Positions 1 through 6,660 are shown, counted from the stretch's first letter. The stretch: 16,760 nucleotides of DNA from Bacteroidota bacterium (GCA_013202335.1 JABMQR010000157.1:1-16760), one strand, 5' to 3'. Notes: generated from the letters alone by a model not told the origin. Numbers and translations: made by a program.

Positions 1-17
1 AATTTCCTAGAAAATCG

Positions 18-59
18 AATTAAATCATAGATTTAATTTTAGATTTTTGAAATTGCCTC
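18..59. repeat. Hairpin plus shared repeat module downstream of the ROK gene
   Basis: A 9-bp perfect inverted repeat (AATTAAATC at 18-26, GATTTAATT at 30-38) with a 3-base loop runs into a 25-base segment (35-59). That segment is repeated with one mismatch at 6553-6577. It lies just beyond the stop codon of the minus-strand ROK gene, so it could end up in that mRNA's 3' tail. There is no good T-run, so I do not call it a terminator. It belongs to the same modular repeat family as 5742-5832 and 6415-6577. Confidence 0.65.
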
Positions 60-61
60 AC

Positions 62-1207
62 TTATATGAGAATCGTCTCCCAATTTAATAATCTTTCCTT
101 ATTTTTCATCTCATAAGACGGCAGGGTGAATATGGTTTCCATCAAATGACAGGCGGCTCCAAAAGCTACCTCATACTCACCAAGTGATGAATACTTCCAA
201 TCAATCTCAGATTTTCCTAAACTGCTGCGCTGATTTTCATACACACCTTGCAGGGCTTTATCAACATAATCCCTGAATATAAGAAAATCCCCGCCAAGGA
301 TAACTGTTCCGGGATCCAGAACCGAAACAATCGGTTTGAGCGCAGTAAATAGTGTAAAAAAATAGTCAGTTACGATACTTACAGACTCACCTGACATATC
401 GCCGGTTTGTCTCAGATATTCAAGATGCTCCTTTTTCAATCCGGTAGCAACCAGTTCGTTCTCCAACTCACCTGCCGAATAATGGGCACCATAGGAGACT
501 TTCTGATTCTGAACTATCCCGATACCAATCTCCTGATCATCAAAGTTTCCATCTTCCAGAAAATGGAATTCCAACATCAGACATAAAAGACTTCGCACGT
601 CACCGCTAGTCTCCTGGAGTTCTCCCCAGGCAAAACAATTTGCATCATTATCGATCAGCACCGGCAAGGAAAACTCTTTTTCCATCTCATCTGCAAGCGG
701 GTATCTCTCCAGCCCGATAGGCAGAGATTGCAAAACGGTACCTTCAAACGGATTGACCCTTCCGGGCACCCCCAAACTGACAGCCCGAACAGGAATAGCC
801 AATTTTTCCTGGTTTTTGTTGATAACCATGCTCAGTTTTTTATAGAAATCTCTCTTGTCTTTGCTTATCAGGGTCTCCCGGCCTTTCTCAATGATCTTTC
901 CACTCACATCGGTAATGACATAGCGGAAATAATCTATCTGCCACTCTACCCCTATAATCAGACTGTTCAAGCTGTTAAGCATCAATCCAATGGGCGTTCT
1001 ACCCCCTTGAGACAGCGTACCCCTAAGAGCCTCCCCTTCCACCAGAAGCCTTTTATTCAGAAGACCGGAAACAATATAGGTGATCGTCGATCTGTTTAAC
1101 CCAAGTTCCCGGGCAATTTCAATACGGCTGATTCCCGGTTGATTCCTGATTTTTTTCAGGACAAGAGTTTGATTAATTTTTGCTTCCAGTATTTTTGTAT
1201 CTGCCAT
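62..1207 (-). CDS. ROK-family transcriptional repressor (NagC/XylR type)
   Basis: A 381-residue protein with an N-terminal winged helix-turn-helix (about residues 15-55, with GISRIEIARELGLNRSTITY) followed by a ROK sugar-kinase-like domain (about 84-355). The ROK core shows LGVPGRVN (145-152), DNDANCFAWGE (186-196) and LDPGTVILGG (297-306). Family members repress sugar uptake and catabolic genes and release DNA when they bind a sugar or sugar phosphate. The usual ROK zinc signature (GH followed by CxCGxxGCxE) is missing: after AGE (245-247) the chain reads LENELV with no cysteines. The N-terminal kinase motif is also altered (IGVEWQ). It is therefore probably a pure sensor without kinase activity. 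The start is supported by AGGA three bases upstream of the ATG, a consensus promoter and an overlapping palindrome. The ligand is unknown. The divergent exporter is a possible target. Confidence 0.9.
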   Translation of the reverse strand: MADTKILEAKINQTLVLKKIRNQPGISRIEIARELGLNRSTITYIVSGLLNKRLLVEGEALRGTLSQGGRTPIGLMLNSLNSLIIGVEWQIDYFRYVITDVSGKIIEKGRETLISKDKRDFYKKLSMVINKNQEKLAIPVRAVSLGVPGRVNPFEGTVLQSLPIGLERYPLADEMEKEFSLPVLIDNDANCFAWGELQETSGDVRSLLCLMLEFHFLEDGNFDDQEIGIGIVQNQKVSYGAHYSAGELENELVATGLKKEHLEYLRQTGDMSGESVSIVTDYFFTLFTALKPIVSVLDPGTVILGGDFLIFRDYVDKALQGVYENQRSSLGKSEIDWKYSSLGEYEVAFGAACHLMETIFTLPSYEMKNKERLLNWETILI

Positions 1208-1213
1208 AATTCC

Positions 1214-1238
1214 TGTTTGTTGTTCATATCAACAAACA
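1214..1238. promoter_or_regulatory. Palindromic operator, probably for the ROK repressor
   Basis: A perfect 9-bp inverted repeat, TGTTTGTTG (1214-1222) and CAACAAACA (1230-1238), is separated by 7 bases. It lies between the -10 box (1240-1245) and the ATG (1207) of the ROK gene, covering the expected start of transcription and ending close to the ribosome binding site. XylR-type ROK repressors are known to bind GTTTGTTT-like palindromes, which this resembles. Autorepression is the simplest reading. I found no second perfect copy in the window. Confidence 0.65.
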
Positions 1239-1239
1239 C

Positions 1240-1269
1240 ATAATAAGCGATGAATTCCGATCTTGTCAA
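1240..1269 (-). promoter_or_regulatory. Sigma-70-type promoter of the ROK gene
   Basis: On the minus strand, TTGACA (1269-1264) and TATTAT (1245-1240) are 18 bases apart. Transcription would begin near 1233, inside the palindrome at 1214-1238, as expected for a repressed promoter. Confidence 0.75.
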
Positions 1270-1271
1270 TT

Positions 1272-1335
1272 GAGTTAGCATCTTAAAAATCAAAAACCAA
1301 ATTTTCAATTTGGTTCATTTTTAAGATGCTAACTC
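1272..1335. repeat. Long perfect inverted repeat between divergent genes
   Basis: A 19-bp perfect inverted repeat (1272-1290 with 1317-1335, beginning GAGTTAGCATC and ending GATGCTAACTC) contains a second 9-bp stem (AACCAAATT at 1295-1303, AATTTGGTT at 1307-1315). It begins three bases beyond the -35 box of the ROK promoter, so it is not in the ROK transcript. It could be in the leader of the exporter gene or work at the DNA level. There is no T-run and no sequence similarity to the ROK palindrome. Confidence 0.75.
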
Positions 1336-1337
1336 CA

Positions 1338-1400
1338 GAAGTTTTTTGAGAGCTGTTTTTATTGTTGTTTCAGAAGCAATTATAAATCATCAAAAACTTC
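1338..1400. repeat. GAAGTTTTT...AAAAACTTC inverted-repeat module
   Basis: GAAGTTTTTTGA (1338-1349) is matched by TCAAAAACTTC (1390-1400), lacking one A. The same module recurs at 5811-5832 and 6482-6545, always between genes. It lies in the leader region of the EamA gene. I saw no convincing promoter for that gene around it. Confidence 0.55.
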
Positions 1401-1478
1401 ACTAATGCGATTTATGTGTACTTAAATATCAACCCTAAGCTCATTGTCAATCAATTCAATCTGATCTATAGTCACAGC

Positions 1479-2393
1479 ATGAAAAACACTTATATTAAGT
1501 CATTAATACCCATAATTCTCTGGTCAACTGCATTCCTTGGAGTTAAAACCGGGCTTCAATATGCCTCTCCGTTCTTTTTTGCCGGAACCCGGTTTATGCT
1601 TTCAGGGGTTCTGCTGCTTTTTTTCATACGTGATATCCGGGGAGTAATTTCCCATACAAAAACCCATTGGATGCTTGTTCTTAAAACAGCAATCCTGCAG
1701 ACTACGCTCTTTTACGGCCTCTACTATGCCGGAATTGACCGTGTTCCAGCCTCAATAGCGGCAATCATTATTGGAGCTATACCGCTGTTTTCAGCAGTTG
1801 CATCTCACCTATTCCTTAAAAACGATTCTTTGAATATGCGAAAGATAATCAGTTTATTCGTCGCTATCGGTGGAATTGTATTGATAAGTCTAAGCCGGGA
1901 CCCCATGACCAAAACGGGGCTGCGGGAAATTTTCGGAATTTCACTCCTGCTCACCGCATGCCTCTCAGAGGCGGTACTGCAGGTAGTCCTAAAACGAAAC
2001 AGCAAACCTTACGATCCGCTTAAACTAAATGCCGTACAGATATTTATCGGTGGATTTATTCTTTTCCTCATTTCTCTGCCGGTTGAAGGAGTTCCATCCT
2101 TTCGGCAGCCGGGAACTTTTTATCTCAGCCTGGTCTGGCTGAGTATTGTTTCAGCAGTTGCGTTCTCAATCTGGTATGAGCTGCTGCAGAAACCGGAGGT
2201 GAAAATATCTGAACTGAATATGATGAAATTCCTTAACCCGGTAATCGGGGCGGGACTCAGCTGGATCTTTATGAGAAATGACTCCCCGGACATCTACAGT
2301 ATTACCGGCATGCTTATCATTTCATGCTCAGTCATCTTCTTTTATCTGCGGATAAAACCGGTTAAAGCTGCTGTTCAGGATGATCGTTCATAG
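1479..2393 (+). CDS. EamA/DMT-family membrane transporter
   Basis: A 304-residue, very hydrophobic protein with about ten predicted membrane helices in two repeats, typical in length for the drug/metabolite transporter superfamily. The N-terminus IILWSTAFLGVKTGL (12-26) followed by FFFAGTRFMLSGVLL matches the usual EamA start. The middle segment GIDRVPASIAAIIIGAIPLFSAVASHLFLKN (85-115, given here only to locate it) matches the end of the first repeat. Such proteins usually export small metabolites or amino acids, and the substrate cannot be inferred. The frame stays open back to a GTG at 1416, but the ATG at 1479 places the first helix correctly. Neither start has a strong Shine-Dalgarno site. 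It is divergent from the ROK gene, and its last 19 bases overlap the end of the convergent amidohydrolase. Confidence 0.88.
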   Translation: MKNTYIKSLIPIILWSTAFLGVKTGLQYASPFFFAGTRFMLSGVLLLFFIRDIRGVISHTKTHWMLVLKTAILQTTLFYGLYYAGIDRVPASIAAIIIGAIPLFSAVASHLFLKNDSLNMRKIISLFVAIGGIVLISLSRDPMTKTGLREIFGISLLLTACLSEAVLQVVLKRNSKPYDPLKLNAVQIFIGGFILFLISLPVEGVPSFRQPGTFYLSLVWLSIVSAVAFSIWYELLQKPEVKISELNMMKFLNPVIGAGLSWIFMRNDSPDIYSITGMLIISCSVIFFYLRIKPVKAAVQDDRS

Positions 2394-4069
2394 CATACTT
2401 TTCCACCGATAATTGTCATATCAACCTCAATATTCTTTCTCCTATCACTGGAAAGTGCATCGATATCATCTGATAAGACCGTAATATCCGCCAATTTCCC
2501 GGGAGCAAGGCTCCCTTTCACGTGTTCTTCAAAGCCCAAATAGGCAGCATCGAGTGTATAAGCCCGTAGAGCCTGTTCCGGAGTAATCCGCTGATCTTGT
2601 CCCAGTACCCTGCCCGATTCAGTCTGTCGATTAACCGCACAGGTCATACCAATAAGCGGATCCAACGGTGATACCGGGGCATCACTATGAATCCCGAAAC
2701 GTACACCAGCATCAATAGCTTCAGCCAATGGAGAGATTCGATTTGCTCTGTCTGGTCCAAGAAACCGATCATAATGAAAATCACCCCAGAATTTAATGTG
2801 CGGTGCAAAAAAAGAGGCATGCATACCAAGAGATGCCATTTCATTAAGCTGACTACTGGAAACTGTCTGGCAATGCTCTATCCTGTGCCGTGAATTGCTG
2901 CGGGGATAGGCCTTCTGAGCTCTCTCTGCAGCAGAAATAAATGCCCCGATTGCCTTATCCCCATTAGCATGTGCAGCAATCTGGAAACCCATCTCGTGGT
3001 ATTTTCGTACAAGATTATCCAACGAATCCTGATCCAGTGTCATAAATCCACAGGTCTCGGGATTATCATAGTAGGGTTCTGATAGAGCCGCGGTATATCC
3101 CTGAATCGACCCATCAATGAATATCTTTACCGGACCAATTTTCAAACGATTTGTCCCGGAACCCGTCCTAAAACCATTTAGCGGGTGTGCATTTTCTATC
3201 CCATAAATCGTTTCAATAAACTGATAAGGAATCATTCCCTGAACCCTGATCGGCATTTTATCTCCTGAAACAACTGCACTCAGAGCTGCAAAATCAGTTG
3301 GTCCTGTACCTGCTGCTGCATCATGTACAGAGGTAATCCCCCGTTCAAGGGCAGCCTTTCCAGCCTGAACCAATCCATCAGCCAGCTCTTTTGCACTTCT
3401 GGGCGGCAGGACGTTCCGCAGATACTGCATAGCAGAATTTTCTGCAAGAATTCCATTGGGATTACCATTTTTATCCATTCCGATATATCCGCCGGAAGGC
3501 TGCGGTGTACTGCCTGAAATTCCGGCTGCTAAAAGCCCCGCACTATTTAAGGTAACAAAATGGCGGGTAATATGAAAAACGCATACAGGATGTTTTTGCG
3601 AAACTCTATCCAGATCGGTACAGGTAAGGTGACGCCCCTCAGCAATCCGAAGATCGTCGTACCCCCAGCCCTCTATCCAATTTCCTATTCTTGTCCCTTC
3701 TGCCCGTTCTTTTAACCGCTCAATAACCAGATCAATTGATTTTGCTGCCTGAGGAGAACAGTCAACTCCATGAATATCTGCAGCCAGAAAGAGAAAATGA
3801 TTATGAGACTCAATGAATCCTGGTACGGCGGTCCGCCCTGCCAAATCAACAACATGCGTCTGCGGCCCCGCACAATGCAAAATCTCACGGGTTGTACCTA
3901 CAGCTCCTATTCGACCGTCGGTAATTGCAACGGCTTCAGCAGAAGGTCTCTCATCATCCATAGTGAGGATCCTGCCGTTCATCAGAACCATATCTGCCTG
4001 AAAAGTTTCTAATGAGCCCCGAACTTCCCGTAATAATTTCTCCATAACCATAACCATATCCATATCCAT
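2375..4069 (-). CDS. Amidohydrolase family 3 (YtcJ-like) metal-dependent hydrolase
   Basis: A 564-residue cytoplasmic protein of the amidohydrolase superfamily. Expected metal and catalytic positions are visible: ESHNHF (H89, H91), KIFIDGS (K315 and D319), AAHANGD (H367), RIEHCQ (H399) and HSDAPVSP (D463). The C-terminal GSLAPGKLADITVL (519-532) returns to the small beta-sandwich typical of the family. Known relatives cleave C-N bonds in N-substituted formamides and similar amides, but the natural substrate of most is unknown. There is no signal peptide. The N-terminus is peculiar: the first ten residues alternate Met with Asp or Val, from a short tandem repeat holding five in-frame ATG codons. 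I chose the first ATG because GGGGGAG lies upstream, though the third to fifth are plausible. It diverges from the symporter at 4183, which suggests shared control and possibly a common substrate class. Confidence 0.9.
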   Translation of the reverse strand: MDMDMVMVMEKLLREVRGSLETFQADMVLMNGRILTMDDERPSAEAVAITDGRIGAVGTTREILHCAGPQTHVVDLAGRTAVPGFIESHNHFLFLAADIHGVDCSPQAAKSIDLVIERLKERAEGTRIGNWIEGWGYDDLRIAEGRHLTCTDLDRVSQKHPVCVFHITRHFVTLNSAGLLAAGISGSTPQPSGGYIGMDKNGNPNGILAENSAMQYLRNVLPPRSAKELADGLVQAGKAALERGITSVHDAAAGTGPTDFAALSAVVSGDKMPIRVQGMIPYQFIETIYGIENAHPLNGFRTGSGTNRLKIGPVKIFIDGSIQGYTAALSEPYYDNPETCGFMTLDQDSLDNLVRKYHEMGFQIAAHANGDKAIGAFISAAERAQKAYPRSNSRHRIEHCQTVSSSQLNEMASLGMHASFFAPHIKFWGDFHYDRFLGPDRANRISPLAEAIDAGVRFGIHSDAPVSPLDPLIGMTCAVNRQTESGRVLGQDQRITPEQALRAYTLDAAYLGFEEHVKGSLAPGKLADITVLSDDIDALSSDRRKNIEVDMTIIGGKVCYERSS

Positions 4070-4130
4070 TTTACTTGCATTCTCCCCCTATTCCGCTTAA
4101 AATCTAATAAATCTGTTACGGGATAATCCA

Positions 4131-4150
4131 AAATAGAGAACTCCCTATTT
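4131..4150. promoter_or_regulatory. Imperfect palindrome between divergent amidohydrolase and symporter genes
   Basis: AAATAG (4131-4136) and CTATTT (4145-4150) form the ends of a 20-base imperfect palindrome in the 113-bp gap between two divergent starts. It is a candidate shared operator. The match is short and unrelated to the ROK palindrome at 1214-1238, so the regulator is unknown. Confidence 0.35.
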
Positions 4151-4182
4151 GACTAGTGTAACGGAAAAATAACAAAAACAAA

Positions 4183-5604
4183 ATGGAAATAAAGCGTATG
4201 AAGAGTGCTGAAAGAGGTATCAGAACGGGTCAGCCGTTTGGTGTAATGAGTTCTTATGGCGGAGGCCGATTTCTCGCAGAATTTCTTACCGGAGCATTTG
4301 CCGCAATTGTATTCAAATTCTATGAAACTGAGGTTGGATTACCAGCCGGCCTGGCAGCTCTTGCCACTATAATCTACTCAATATGGAATGCAGTAAATGA
4401 TCCGCTTATCGGTCATATAACTTCTCGTCCAACCTTTCTCTCTAAAAAACTTGGCAGACGGTTTCCCTGGATAATTATTGGGACTATCCTCTGCGCAGTC
4501 AGCTTTGTCCTCATTTTTTCCATTCCAAAATCTCTGAATGCTAAAGAGAACCCTTTTGCAGTATTTGTCTGGATGGTAGTTTCAATTTGTCTCTATGACG
4601 GGCTCTACTCTATTTGGGAAGTTAACTTCCAGTCAATTTTCCCTGATAAATTCCGCGGCGGCAGGGAGCGGATAAAAACTGCCGGTATAGGAACAGTAAT
4701 TGGTGTTTTCGGAATAGCAGGCGGATTCGTTATTCCGCCCATGTTTTTCAATTATGGGGACAGAGGCTCCTACCTGACCAGTGGTTGGGTAATTGCCGGT
4801 ATAGCTGTCTTTATTGCCTTCCTGATGATCCCTGGTGTGCGTGAAGACAAGCCGATGATCGATCGATATATGAAAAAAGTTGCAAAAGAGAGAGCTGAAG
4901 GAAACAGAGAATCGTTTTTCAGCCAGATGAAACAGGCTTTCAAACAGCGCAATTTTGTAGCGTTTATCCTGCTCTTTTTCCTCTACCAGTCTGGAACTAT
5001 TCTTATGACCGGGTCTATCCATTATGTAGGTGATTATGTATTGCCGGGTACCAGCAGCGATACTACTATTATATTTGGCGGTATGCTTATAGGCGCAATT
5101 ATCTCTGTTCCTATTTGGACAATAATCTCTAAAAAATTGAAAAGTAATCAGAAAATGCTGGTAATCAGCTCTCTTGCGATGGCAGTCTGTGCACTTCCTA
5201 TGACTTTTATTAACAGTTACGTAGGGTTTACTGTCTGCATGTCCTTGTGGGGGCTTGGTTTTGGCGGATTTTGGCTTTTTATGCCAGCAGCTATGGCGGA
5301 TGTTATTGATGAAATTGTTGTAAAGGAAAAGAAACGGGATGATGGAATCTATATGGGATTCAGGGCTTTTTTCGGACGGCTCTCGTATGCCAGTCAGGCG
5401 CTGGTTTTCTGGGCCATTCACTCTATAACCAAATTTGATCAGGATCCGCGGTCAACTCAGGCACTGTTCGGAATACATCTCCATATGGCTCTTATACCAG
5501 CACTCTTTTTTCTGACAGGAGCATTTGTTTTCAGCAGAATGAATACCCTGACCCCAGCAAATATTGGGAAAAATAAAGAACTACTCGCTGATCTTGATTT
5601 ATAA
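4183..5604 (+). CDS. GPH-family (MelB-like) sugar/cation symporter
   Basis: A 473-residue inner-membrane protein with about twelve helices and cytoplasmic loops typical of the glycoside-pentoside-hexuronide:cation symporters (MFS). Diagnostic segments are WNAVNDPLIGHI (68-79) followed by LGRRFPW (90-96), and late in the protein ADVIDEIVVKEKKRDDGIYMG. In MelB the first segment reads DAIND, whose two aspartates bind the coupling cation. Here the first is Asn69 and the second, Asp73, is kept, so coupling may differ from Na+-melibiose transport. The substrate is probably a glycoside, pentoside or uronide, but not identifiable. Start: the ATG at 4183 has only a weak GGAAAA upstream, and an ATG at 4198 is an alternative. 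The gene diverges from the amidohydrolase and converges on ribH. Confidence 0.9.
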   Translation: MEIKRMKSAERGIRTGQPFGVMSSYGGGRFLAEFLTGAFAAIVFKFYETEVGLPAGLAALATIIYSIWNAVNDPLIGHITSRPTFLSKKLGRRFPWIIIGTILCAVSFVLIFSIPKSLNAKENPFAVFVWMVVSICLYDGLYSIWEVNFQSIFPDKFRGGRERIKTAGIGTVIGVFGIAGGFVIPPMFFNYGDRGSYLTSGWVIAGIAVFIAFLMIPGVREDKPMIDRYMKKVAKERAEGNRESFFSQMKQAFKQRNFVAFILLFFLYQSGTILMTGSIHYVGDYVLPGTSSDTTIIFGGMLIGAIISVPIWTIISKKLKSNQKMLVISSLAMAVCALPMTFINSYVGFTVCMSLWGLGFGGFWLFMPAAMADVIDEIVVKEKKRDDGIYMGFRAFFGRLSYASQALVFWAIHSITKFDQDPRSTQALFGIHLHMALIPALFFLTGAFVFSRMNTLTPANIGKNKELLADLDL

Positions 5605-5653
5605 CTGTATACATACACATATCGGCAATCGATCTATATTCTGTTGTCGATAA

Positions 5654-5888
5654 TAGGAGTTTGTCGGATTTAATCAATATTTGTTCATGTTCAATACAAG
5701 CATTGATTCGACCTTTCCGCCCTCTTTTTCGTCTTTCAATTGGCAAATATGGCATATATTTGCCTCATTCATTCCACAAAGGAATTAAATTTATATAAAT
5801 TTAATTCTTCGAAGTTTTTCTTGAAAAACTTCATAGTCCAAAATTCTCTAAAAATAGCTCCAATAGCATCAAATCCGACAGACCCCTA
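5654..5888. mobile_element. Non-coding element bounded by 21-bp terminal inverted repeats (MITE-like)
   Basis: The left end (5654-5674, TAGGAGTTTGTCGG...) and the right end (5868-5888, ...CCGACAGACCCCTA) are inverted copies matching at 18 of 21 bases. The 235-bp interval has no plausible gene. It holds three perfect hairpins: 5742-5764, 5782-5807 and 5811-5832. Both tips begin with TA, as in elements that insert at TA dinucleotides, but I cannot prove a target duplication. It lies between the convergent symporter and ribH genes. The right tip includes the ribH stop codon (TAG, 5888-5886 on the minus strand). A third copy of the end sequence is at 16724-16744. The size and lack of coding capacity suggest a non-autonomous element mobilised by a transposase elsewhere. 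Confidence 0.68.
5742..5832. repeat. Three adjacent perfect hairpins within the element
   Basis: GGCAAATAT/ATATTTGCC (5742-5750, 5756-5764) is followed by a 26-base perfect palindrome (5782-5807, starting GAATTAAATTT) and by GAAGTTTTTC/GAAAAACTTC with a 2-base loop (5811-5832), then TAGTCCAA. The GGCAA hairpin, GAAGTTTTT hairpin and AGTCCAA occur in the same order on the opposite strand at 6415-6577. Because it lies between convergent genes, it could also help end transcription in both directions, though T-runs are poor. Confidence 0.75.
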
Positions 5889-6386
5889 GAACATTCCCTG
5901 GAGAAAACTGCTGCCTTCAAATTGACCAATTTTCTCCATTAAATTTACCATTTCAAGAGCACAACCGGCAGCTTCCCACCCTTTGTTGTCACCCTTCTCC
6001 CCGGTCAATGCCGCCGCCTGCTCAATTGTATCGGTAATAAGAACCCCAAAAGCAACTGGCTTCCCGGTTTTTCGGGATATTGCAGCTATCCCCTTACTCA
6101 CTTCACCGGCAACATACTCAAAGTGTGGTGTTTCGCCTCTTATTATAGCTCCAAGACAGATTACCGCATCAAAGGCGTTGGACTTTGCAACCCGTTCTGC
6201 TGCTATAGGAATTTCCCATGCACCAGGAACCCTGATTACCAGAATCGCAGATTTATCAACCCCATTCTCTTTCAAACAGCTCAAAGCTCCATCGAGCAGG
6301 TTTTCAGTTACAGACGAGTTTACTTTACTCATAACTACAGCAAATTTTTTATGCTCTCCATGCAGTGTCCCTTCAACAATTTTCAT
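5886..6386 (-). CDS. ribH: 6,7-dimethyl-8-ribityllumazine synthase
   Basis: A 166-residue protein that condenses 5-amino-6-ribitylamino-uracil with 3,4-dihydroxy-2-butanone 4-phosphate in the penultimate step of riboflavin synthesis. It usually assembles into pentamers or 60-mer shells. Recognised by PGAWEIP (54-60), GAIIRGETPHFEYV (79-92, with catalytic His88), PVAFGVLITDTIEQA (110-124) and the phosphate-binding KGDNKGWEAA (131-140). The ring-stacking aromatic normally in the RFN motif near residue 22 is Val here (SKVN, 20-23), which is unusual. The C-terminus carries about ten extra hydrophobic residues and stops inside the terminal repeat of the neighbouring element. The start is firm: GGGAGG lies six bases upstream of the ATG. 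It is apparently a single-gene unit controlled by the FMN riboswitch at 6732-6859. Confidence 0.96.
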   Translation of the reverse strand: MKIVEGTLHGEHKKFAVVMSKVNSSVTENLLDGALSCLKENGVDKSAILVIRVPGAWEIPIAAERVAKSNAFDAVICLGAIIRGETPHFEYVAGEVSKGIAAISRKTGKPVAFGVLITDTIEQAAALTGEKGDNKGWEAAGCALEMVNLMEKIGQFEGSSFLQGMF

Positions 6387-6414
6387 ACGATCCTCCCAGA
6401 TTTTATCAGTTGAG

Positions 6415-6577
6415 GCTTTTTCAAAATTCCTGATTTTGAAAAAGCAACCTTGGACTAAAGGCTCTGCCTTTAATCTTTGCAGAAGTTTTTGGATGGTTGT
6501 AAAAATATACTATACATCATTTTATCTATTTTATCCAAAAACTTCAAAAGGCAATTTTAGATTTCTGAAATTGCCTC
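6415..6577. repeat. Composite hairpin-rich repeat in the ribH leader
   Basis: Four inverted repeats stand in a row: GCTTTTTCAAAAT/ATTTTGAAAAAGC (6415-6427, 6433-6445), AAAGGC/GCCTTT (6457-6462, 6466-6471), GAAGTTTTTGGAT/ATCCAAAAACTTC (6482-6494, 6533-6545) and GGCAATTT/AAATTGCC at about 6550-6575. The last 25 bases (6553-6577) match 35-59 with one mismatch. The module order matches 5742-5832 read on the other strand. It fills most of the gap between the riboswitch terminator and the ribH Shine-Dalgarno, so it would be transcribed as leader RNA. It looks like an inserted repeat, not part of the riboswitch. Confidence 0.7.
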
Positions 6578-6632
6578 TGTTTACAAGAGCAGAAGTACCG
6601 GAATGATTTGGATAGAAGTAAAAAATAGGCAT

Positions 6633-6660
6633 AAAAAAATCCGAGTCTTAGGGACCCGGG
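6633..6660 (-). terminator. Intrinsic terminator downstream of the FMN aptamer
   Basis: On the minus strand CCGGGTC (6659-6653), a five-base loop and GACTCGG (6647-6641) form a GC-rich hairpin with one G-U pair, followed by A and seven T (6639-6633). It lies about 70 bases after the aptamer and before ribH, as expected of a riboswitch expression platform that stops transcription. The plus-strand reading also ends in GGTTTTT, so it may work weakly in both directions. Confidence 0.85.

Noticed and set aside
1..14. Possible third element end at the left edge (minus-strand TAGGA next to TTTTC)
   Set aside because: Only about ten bases are available before the window ends, too short to separate from chance.
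4633..5421. 262-codon open frame on the minus strand inside the symporter
   Set aside because: It lies wholly antisense to a well-recognised membrane protein; its translation has no family features and is rich in His, Asn and Lys as expected from a shadow frame.
5531..5755. 74-codon minus-strand frame between symporter and element
   Set aside because: It overlaps the symporter end and the element, lacks a convincing ribosome binding site, and has very basic, low-complexity composition.
5983..6606. 207-codon plus-strand frame over ribH and its leader
   Set aside because: It is antisense to ribH and runs through the hairpin repeat, with no sensible start context or protein features.
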